From NCBI GenBank assembly GCA_902519445.1, contig CABYJR010000003.1:1-48568 (forward strand): a stretch of DNA of 48,568 nucleotides, written 5' to 3'. The stretch is from an uncultured Pelagibacteraceae bacterium (GTDB taxonomy: Bacteria; Pseudomonadota; Alphaproteobacteria; Pelagibacterales; Pelagibacteraceae). Below the pieces are notes generated by a model. The model ran no database searches, was not told the DNA's origin, and was given only the letters and a program-made list of their open reading frames with translations. Made by a program: the position numbers and the translations under genes. This document shows positions 43,340-48,568 of the stretch, piece after piece. How positions within the stretch are numbered: position 1 is the stretch's first letter; each line of letters opens with the position of its first letter.

Positions 43340-44437
43340 ATGGAAGTTTTCTTACCTATAGCAGAAGTTCAAATAAACATAGTTTTATTTCTTTTCGTAA
43401 GTTTTGTTATAGGTTTTTTATCAGGATTATTTGGTGTTGGTGGCGGTTTTTTAATGACTCCATTTTTAATTTTTATGGGAATACCCCCAGCTTATGCGGT
43501 AGCAAATGAAGCAAACAATATTCTAGCATCATCAACTTCTGGTTCTTTAACTCATTGGTTCAAAAAAACTATAGATCTTAAAATAGGTTGGATGATAATA
43601 GCAGGTGGATTGATCGGCACTGCTTTTGGTATGTTAACATTTGGATATTTTAAAGGGATAGATAAAATAGATTTAGTTATAACTTTGGCCTATATGTATG
43701 TTCTCGCCATCATAGGAAGTTTTATGCTTAGAGATGGCATTATGGAGATTGATAGGATTAAAAAAAAAGTAATAATAAAAAAAAAATTACATACTCATTA
43801 CTGGATACACGGTTTACCTTTTAGAACTAGATTTAAATCTTCCAAAGTTTATGAAAGCGCTTTAGTTCCAATTATACTAGGTATTTTTGTAGGTTTTGTT
43901 GCAGCAATTATGGGAGTCGGGGGAGCATTTTTAATGGTTCCTGCGATGATATATTTAATTGGCATGCCAACAAAATTAGTACCTGGCACTTCATTATTTG
44001 TCACAATATTTGTAACTGGTTTCGTCGTTGTTTCTCACGCTTTTGCATATAATACAATAGATCTGGTTTTAGTTTTAATTCTCATTACAGGTTCTATTTT
44101 AGGAGTTCAAACCGGTCAAAAAATTGGACAAAGACTACAGGGTTCTGAACTAAAAACTTTACTAGCTTTGCTCATGCTTTCAGTAGGAGTTTTAATGGCA
44201 TATAACACTTTTTTTAGAAATGGGGCAGACTCTCCTGCTATTAAAATTCCGACAGATAAAATTGTTGAAATAAGTGAGTTTGGTAATACAATTTTTACTA
44301 TTTCTGAAAAATACCCAATCGTTTATGGAGCTTCCTCAATATTTTTAGCATTGGTAGCTGGAGTAGCAGCATCTTTTATAAGAAAAAAATTAAGCCAATG
44401 GCGAGCTGCAAGACTTAATAAACCGGCAAAGTATTAA
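43340..44437 (+). CDS. TauE/SafE family sulfite exporter
   Basis: The 365-residue membrane protein contains the duplicated TauE/SafE motif: GFLSGLFGVGGGFLMTPFLI near residue 29 and FVAAIMGVGGAFLMVPAMIY near 193. It has about eight to nine transmembrane segments. Such proteins export sulfite or sulfoacetate, or take up organosulfur anions. Here it stands between aprBA and the sulfite-producing suyAB/xsc genes, so sulfite export is the best guess. Its TAA overlaps the ATG of a cytochrome c gene. Confidence 0.9.
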   Translation: MEVFLPIAEVQINIVLFLFVSFVIGFLSGLFGVGGGFLMTPFLIFMGIPPAYAVANEANNILASSTSGSLTHWFKKTIDLKIGWMIIAGGLIGTAFGMLTFGYFKGIDKIDLVITLAYMYVLAIIGSFMLRDGIMEIDRIKKKVIIKKKLHTHYWIHGLPFRTRFKSSKVYESALVPIILGIFVGFVAAIMGVGGAFLMVPAMIYLIGMPTKLVPGTSLFVTIFVTGFVVVSHAFAYNTIDLVLVLILITGSILGVQTGQKIGQRLQGSELKTLLALLMLSVGVLMAYNTFFRNGADSPAIKIPTDKIVEISEFGNTIFTISEKYPIVYGASSIFLALVAGVAASFIRKKLSQWRAARLNKPAKY

Positions 44438-44754
44438 TGAATAAAATATTTTTTAAAATAATATTTTTAATTTTAATAATAATTTTCACTACATCAAGTA
44501 ATGCAGACGATAAGATGGCCATGGGTTTAGAAGTTTATAACAATAAAGCCCAGTGCGGCGTTTGCCATACTTTAGAATCCGCAGGTTCTAACGGGCAAAT
44601 CGGTCCAAATCTAGATGTTGTTAAACCAACTATAGAACAAATTATTTTGACCGTTACTAATGGAATTGGAGTGATGCCTTCGTTTAAAGATACACTTTCT
44701 AAAGAAGAAATAGAATCTTTAGCTCATTACGTTTTTAATAGTACTAATAAATAA
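44437..44754 (+). CDS. Periplasmic class I cytochrome c
   Basis: A signal peptide (IFFKIIFLILIIIFTTSSNA, cleaved near residue 23) leads to a small mature domain with the haem-binding motif CGVCH around residue 40 and the distal Met in GVMPSFKDTLS. The length of 105 residues is that of small monohaem cytochromes such as SorB or c5-like proteins. The one-base overlap with the exporter suggests joint function: periplasmic sulfite or thiosulfate oxidation with this cytochrome as electron acceptor. A periplasmic sulfite dehydrogenase (sorA) is not in the window. Confidence 0.9.
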   Translation: MNKIFFKIIFLILIIIFTTSSNADDKMAMGLEVYNNKAQCGVCHTLESAGSNGQIGPNLDVVKPTIEQIILTVTNGIGVMPSFKDTLSKEEIESLAHYVFNSTNK

Positions 44755-44764
44755 TTTAAATTCT

Positions 44765-45931
44765 TTAGGCGCTTCTGTAGAGTTTAGTCATGACAAATTC
44801 TTTATGACCCAAAGCTTCAGCACAAGTTAATCTACCATTAGCTACTCTAATAGTTGTTTTTATCAATTCATCACCAGCTTCTGATAGATTCATTTCTCTA
44901 GAAAGAATTTTTGATACATCGCAGTCTATATGTTCTCCCATGGATTTTACTGTTAATGGGTTAGCTGTTAATTTTATAACTGGTTCAATTGGGTTGCCCA
45001 CTATATTACCTTGTCCTGTTGGAAATAAATGAATATTAAAACCTGCTGCTGCTTGAAGAGTTACACATTCTGCTGCTGCAGAAGAAGTATCCATAAAATA
45101 TAAACCTTTACCTTTAGTTGGTGCTTCAGCCGGTTCTAACACATCAATAAATTTACAAGATCCAATTTTTTGAAAGTTTCCAAAAGCTTTTTCCTCAATA
45201 GTTGTAAGACCTCCAGCTATATTTCCAGCAGTAGGCTGGCTTTCTGAAAGGTCATCAGTAGCTTCTCTAAGAATAAAATCATTATAAGCACTCCAAGTTT
45301 TCATGAATTTTTTTGAGGCCTCAGGAGTAGCTCCTCTTTTAGCACAAACAGTTTCAGCACCTGTTAGTTCAGATGTTTCACCAAAACATAAGTGAACTCC
45401 AAGTGGTTCTAATTTATCCATAAGATTTCCAACTGTTGGATTTGAAGCTAGACCTGATGTGGTATCAGATTCACCACATTTAACTGATATCCATAAATCA
45501 CTTAAAGGGCATTCTTCTCTTTGTTTTTCAGAGGCCCACATTACAAATTCTTGCGCTTTTTTTGATGCCTTCATCACAGTTCCAATGTCGCCTGTACGTT
45601 CTATATGAAAACCTTCAACAGGCTTTCCTGTTTTTGATATTCCATCCACAATTCTTTTTGTCCACTTAGGTTCAATACCTATAACTATAACAGCAGCTAC
45701 ATTTGGATTACTTCCAGTTCCGATCATTGTCCTAAAATGTAATTCTAGATCCGCTCCGAATTGAAGTCTTCCATAAGAATGAGGTAAAGCAATTGTGCCT
45801 TTAATATTATTTGCTACTGCTTCCGCGCATGCATTTGAAATATCATCTACCGGAAGAATAATTACATGATTTCTTGTACCAGCTCTTCCGTTTTCTCTTT
45901 TATATCCTAAAAAACTTTTTGGAATTTCCAT
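44765..45931 (-). CDS. suyB: (2R)-sulfolactate sulfo-lyase subunit beta (UxaA family)
   Basis: SuyAB splits sulfolactate into pyruvate and sulfite. The 388-residue protein belongs to the altronate/galactarate dehydratase family, with [21 protein letters not shown] at the start, [66 protein letters not shown] and [19 protein letters not shown]. Length and motifs match known SuyB (about 389). Altronate dehydratase remains an alternative, but the split into a 95- and a 388-residue subunit and the divergent xsc make a sulfonate role much more likely. It starts 4 bases after suyA. Confidence 0.83.
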   Translation of the reverse strand: MEIPKSFLGYKRENGRAGTRNHVIILPVDDISNACAEAVANNIKGTIALPHSYGRLQFGADLELHFRTMIGTGSNPNVAAVIVIGIEPKWTKRIVDGISKTGKPVEGFHIERTGDIGTVMKASKKAQEFVMWASEKQREECPLSDLWISVKCGESDTTSGLASNPTVGNLMDKLEPLGVHLCFGETSELTGAETVCAKRGATPEASKKFMKTWSAYNDFILREATDDLSESQPTAGNIAGGLTTIEEKAFGNFQKIGSCKFIDVLEPAEAPTKGKGLYFMDTSSAAAECVTLQAAAGFNIHLFPTGQGNIVGNPIEPVIKLTANPLTVKSMGEHIDCDVSKILSREMNLSEAGDELIKTTIRVANGRLTCAEALGHKEFVMTKLYRSA

Positions 45932-45935
45932 GATA

Positions 45936-46223
45936 TTACCACTTCTTAGTTTTTACATTTTGAACATGTACATGCTCACCTTTTTTTATTGATTTAACTA
46001 CTTTGCCAATATCGTGTCCATATTTTAAAATAGTATCCCCTTCCTTAAGGTCTTGAAGTGCAATTTTGTGACCAAGAGGGATTTCGTTGATAGATTTTAT
46101 TTTAATTGTTTTATCATTTTCCATTATCCAACCTGTACATTCTTGATTTTTGGACGTTTTATCAATAACGACAACCGCCACATTGTCTTTTTCGTCGTGA
46201 ATTATCAAATCTGTTCGAGACAT
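45936..46223 (-). CDS. suyA: (2R)-sulfolactate sulfo-lyase subunit alpha (SAF domain)
   Basis: The start at 46223 ([21 protein letters not shown]) is chosen because it follows AGGAAA and gives a 95-residue SAF-domain protein like known SuyA; the track ORF adds 69 unrelated residues that lie across xsc. The visible SAF features are [43 protein letters not shown], typical of the small subunit of sugar-acid dehydratases. It probably closes over the active site of SuyB. The gene is divergent from xsc with a 60-base shared control region. Confidence 0.85.
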   Translation of the reverse strand: MSRTDLIIHDEKDNVAVVVIDKTSKNQECTGWIMENDKTIKIKSINEIPLGHKIALQDLKEGDTILKYGHDIGKVVKSIKKGEHVHVQNVKTKKW

Positions 46224-46283
46224 TTTCCTACTGGATATAGCCTTAAAATTGATATATTTAAAGTATTTTTTAAGGATTTTATC

Positions 46284-48068
46284 ATGACTAAAATGACAAC
46301 AGAAGAAGCTTTTGTAAAAGTTCTTCAAATGCACGGAATAGAACATTCTTTTGGAATTATAGGTTCCGCTTTTATGCCAATCTCTGATCTTTTCCCTAAA
46401 GCCGGTATAACCTTTTGGGATGTTGCCCATGAATCAAATGGCGGCCTGATAGCTGATGGTTACACTCGTGCTACAGGTAAAATCGCTATGTGTATTGCAC
46501 AAAATGGACCAGGAATTACAGGTTTAGTAACCCCAATTAAAACATCATACTGGAATCACACTCCTATGCTTTTAGTAACGCCACAAGCAGCAAACAAAAC
46601 AATAGGTCAAGGAGGATTTCAAGAAGTTGAACAGATGAATCTTTTTAAAGATATGGTTTGTTATCAAGAGGAAGTTCGCGATCCATCACGTGTGGCAGAA
46701 GTTTTAAATCGTGTAATAGAAAAAGCAATAAGAGGATCTGCTCCAGCACAAATTAACATTCCGAGAGATTATTGGACACAAGTAGTTGATATAGAATTAC
46801 CTCCAATTGTTCGACTAGAAAAACAAGCAGGAGGGTCAAGCGCAGTTGCCGAAGCTGCTAAACTATTATCCAATTCAAAATTTCCAGTTATATTATCAGG
46901 TGCAGGCGTAGTTATTGGTAACGCAATAGAAGATTGTAAGAAATTGGCAGAACGTTTAGATGCTCCTGTGTGTTCAGGATATCAACATAATGATAGTTTT
47001 CCCGGAAGTCATCCTCTTGCAGTAGGACCTTTGGGATACAACGGTTCCAAAGCTGCTATGCAGTTAATTTCTAAGGCAGATGTAGTTTTAGCTTTAGGAA
47101 CAAGATTAAATCCTTTTTCAACGTTGCCAGGTTATGGAATTGATTACTGGCCAAAAAAAGCAAGCATTATTCAAGTTGATATGAATTCAGATAGAATTGG
47201 TTTAACCAAAAAAGTAACAGTTGGAATTTGTGGTGATGCAAAATTAGTAACACAACAACTGTTGGCTAAATTGTCAAAAAATGCAGGAGATACAGATAGA
47301 GATAAACGTAAGGCATTAATACACCAAACTAAATCAGCATGGCTTCAGACTCTTACAAGTTTAGATCATGAAGAAGATGATCCAGGAACAACGTGGAATA
47401 AAGATGCGAGAAAAAGAGATAAAGACAGAATGTCACCACGTATGGCATGGAGAGCAATACAAGCTGGACTTCCATCAAATGCAATCATCTCAAGTGATAT
47501 TGGAAACAATTGTGCTATTGGTAATGCTTATCCAACTTTTGAAAAAGGAAGAAAATATTTAGCTCCAGGGCTTTTCGGACCATGTGGTTATGGATTTCCC
47601 GCTATTCTTGGCGCTAAAATTGGATGTCCGGATATTCCTGTTGTTGGTTTTGCTGGAGACGGTGCTTTTGGAATTAGTATGAGCGAAATGAGTTCATGTA
47701 ATCGCAAAGAGTGGCCGTCAATTACTATGGTAATTTTTAGAAATTATCAATGGGGAGCAGAAAAAAGAAACTCAATACTTTGGTTTGATGATAATTTTGT
47801 AGGAACCGAATTAGATCCAGATTTAAGTTATGCTAAAGTTGCTGAAGGATGTGGTTTAAAAGGAGTTCAAGTTAAAACACAAGAAAAACTTACTGAAGCT
47901 TTAAAAAAATCCTGTGAGGAACAAAAAAAAGGAGTAACTACTTTTATCGAGGTTATCTTAAACCAAGAGTTAGGCGAACCTTTTAGAAGAGATGCTATGA
48001 AAAAACCAGTTAAAGTAGCAGGTATTAATAAAAGCGACATGAAACCTCAAAAGGTAATTACAAGCTAA
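46284..48068 (+). CDS. xsc: Sulfoacetaldehyde acetyltransferase
   Basis: Xsc uses thiamine diphosphate and phosphate to turn sulfoacetaldehyde into acetyl phosphate and sulfite; it is the key C-S cleaving enzyme for taurine and isethionate. The start at 46284 (AAGGA seven bases before) gives 594 residues, the usual length; the track's start at 46053 is not credible. The protein shows DVAHESNGGLIADGYTRATGKI (cofactor Glu), GQGGFQEVEQMNLFKDM, a central Rossmann domain with LALGTRLNPF, and GFAGDGAFGISMSEM...NYQWGAEKRNS for TPP/Mg binding. No taurine dehydrogenase or pta is in view. Its stop interlocks with the convergent M24 gene. Confidence 0.95.
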   Translation: MTKMTTEEAFVKVLQMHGIEHSFGIIGSAFMPISDLFPKAGITFWDVAHESNGGLIADGYTRATGKIAMCIAQNGPGITGLVTPIKTSYWNHTPMLLVTPQAANKTIGQGGFQEVEQMNLFKDMVCYQEEVRDPSRVAEVLNRVIEKAIRGSAPAQINIPRDYWTQVVDIELPPIVRLEKQAGGSSAVAEAAKLLSNSKFPVILSGAGVVIGNAIEDCKKLAERLDAPVCSGYQHNDSFPGSHPLAVGPLGYNGSKAAMQLISKADVVLALGTRLNPFSTLPGYGIDYWPKKASIIQVDMNSDRIGLTKKVTVGICGDAKLVTQQLLAKLSKNAGDTDRDKRKALIHQTKSAWLQTLTSLDHEEDDPGTTWNKDARKRDKDRMSPRMAWRAIQAGLPSNAIISSDIGNNCAIGNAYPTFEKGRKYLAPGLFGPCGYGFPAILGAKIGCPDIPVVGFAGDGAFGISMSEMSSCNRKEWPSITMVIFRNYQWGAEKRNSILWFDDNFVGTELDPDLSYAKVAEGCGLKGVQVKTQEKLTEALKKSCEEQKKGVTTFIEVILNQELGEPFRRDAMKKPVKVAGINKSDMKPQKVITS

Positions 48069-48568
48069 AGAATAACAAGATCAAGTTTTTGTTTTCCAAG
48101 TCTTTCGTTTCCTTTTTCAGTAACAAGATAAGTTTCCCCCAAATTCATTGCTAGTTGGTTTTTCGAATCCATAAGTATCATATGCATAAAAAATACCATT
48201 CCAGGTTTTAAAATTAGCGGGTTGTTTGCGAAGATCATTGGTGGCACATCCATCCAATTAGGAGAAAAAGTAGCTCCTAATGAATAACCACAAGCATTCA
48301 TTCTAGACTTATTATAACCAAGATCATCAAATGTTTTGGCATGTTCGTTAAAAACCTCTCCAACTGTATTGCCAGATATAAGTTTTTCTTTGCATTTAGT
48401 TAAAGCCTCAAGACAAGCTTCATGCATTTTGTAATGTTTTGGATTTGCTTTACCTATAGGTATAGTTCTCATCATAGCTGAGTGATAGTGCTTATAAGCT
48501 CCAGCCCATTCTATTGTTAATTGATCTGGGTTAGATAAAATTCTTTTTTCAGCTTGGTATCTACATAA
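48065..48568 (-). CDS. M24-family metallopeptidase-like protein (creatinase/aminopeptidase P fold), partial
   Basis: The frame is open to the right edge, so the N-terminal part is missing; the ORF-track Met at 48475 is internal. The visible 167 residues are the end of the pita-bread domain: ILSNPDQLTIEWAGAYKHYH, MMRTIPIGKANPKHYKMHEACLEALTKCKEKLISGNT, ACGYSLGATFSPNWMDVPP, LILKPGMVFFMHMILMDSKNQLAMNLGETYLVTEKGNE. These are M24 C-terminal blocks, but the usual late metal Glu/His pattern is altered (ACGYSLG in place of GHGxG), so it may be a non-peptidase member acting on a small amide. It is convergent with xsc, sharing a CTAA stop overlap. Confidence 0.72.
   Translation of the reverse strand, partial: LCRYQAEKRILSNPDQLTIEWAGAYKHYHSAMMRTIPIGKANPKHYKMHEACLEALTKCKEKLISGNTVGEVFNEHAKTFDDLGYNKSRMNACGYSLGATFSPNWMDVPPMIFANNPLILKPGMVFFMHMILMDSKNQLAMNLGETYLVTEKGNERLGKQKLDLVIL

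Noticed and set aside
46053-46283. 77-residue N-terminal extension of the xsc ORF and 69-residue extension of suyA
   Set aside because: The two extensions cover each other's coding start, have no family match, and internal ATGs with good RBSs give the exact family lengths.
48065-48568. DMSP lyase DddP
   Set aside because: DddP is also an M24-fold protein, but the visible C-terminal blocks (ACGYSLG, PNWMD) do not match the CLMHGVGLCDEWP and ISIKLEDQVLITEDG-type blocks that I recall for DddP.

Overview
The window is a 48.6 kb piece of a very AT-rich, tightly packed alphaproteobacterial genome, most likely from the SAR11 clade (Pelagibacterales). The assignment is an inference from several signs. 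Genes are small and have gaps of tens of bases or short overlaps. Codon use is strongly A/T-biased, and the proteins are rich in Lys, Ile and Asn. The LexA-type site has the alphaproteobacterial form GTTC-N7-GTTC, and DksA is a single-cysteine alphaproteobacterial type. The sulfite-oxidising aprMBA genes are also a known SAR11 trait. I see no insertion sequence, phage gene or CRISPR array.

Left part (1-21 kb). A partial Lon-substrate-domain protein is followed by nadC and nadA, then tRNA-Leu(GAG) almost touching an adenine deaminase gene. Next come a ygfZ / radical-SAM / glycosyltransferase operon, dihydroorotase (pyrC), a dienelactone-hydrolase-like secreted protein with propionyl-CoA synthetase, a ferredoxin / ferredoxin reductase / GST operon, dksA, two glycosyltransferases, SOS-type umuDC, a Gfa-like protein, a D-glycerate-3-kinase-like kinase and a TolC-type outer membrane channel.

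Middle part (20-35 kb). recA has a candidate LexA site inside its promoter and a hairpin terminator. It is followed by alaS, icd, psd-pssA for phosphatidylethanolamine, rlmE, a TPR protein, panB, a YfgM-like protein and a BamB-like lipoprotein. After these come an ABA4-like membrane protein, recX, a small membrane protein and a lipoprotein, cysQ with a DUF3553 gene absent from the ORF track, and mnmA. An unidentified structured RNA of about 186 nt lies at 34.4-34.6 kb. It has a perfect TATAAT box and a 14-bp GAAA-loop terminator.

Right part (35-48.5 kb) is mainly a sulfur island. A cystathionine beta-lyase-like enzyme and an MFS transporter come first, then an APS-kinase-like protein and a small nucleotidyltransferase, and a CADD-family (folate/pABA) protein. 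These are followed by aprM-aprB-aprA (sulfite/APS), an uncharacterised 116-aa protein, a tiny membrane protein, a TauE/SafE sulfite exporter and a cytochrome c. The island ends with the C-S lyase genes suyAB (sulfolactate) and xsc (sulfoacetaldehyde), transcribed divergently. Read together, Suy and Xsc release sulfite from C2/C3 organosulfonates, AprBA with AprM oxidises it to APS, and TauE can export the excess. An M24 peptidase-like gene runs off the right edge.

ORF-track starts were shortened where a signal peptide, a ribosome-binding site or family length pointed to an internal start: umuD, the 27.4-kb TPR gene, the 31.9-kb lipoprotein, metC-like, the nucleotidyltransferase, CADD, suyA and xsc. 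Five short genes or candidates were added that are absent from the track.
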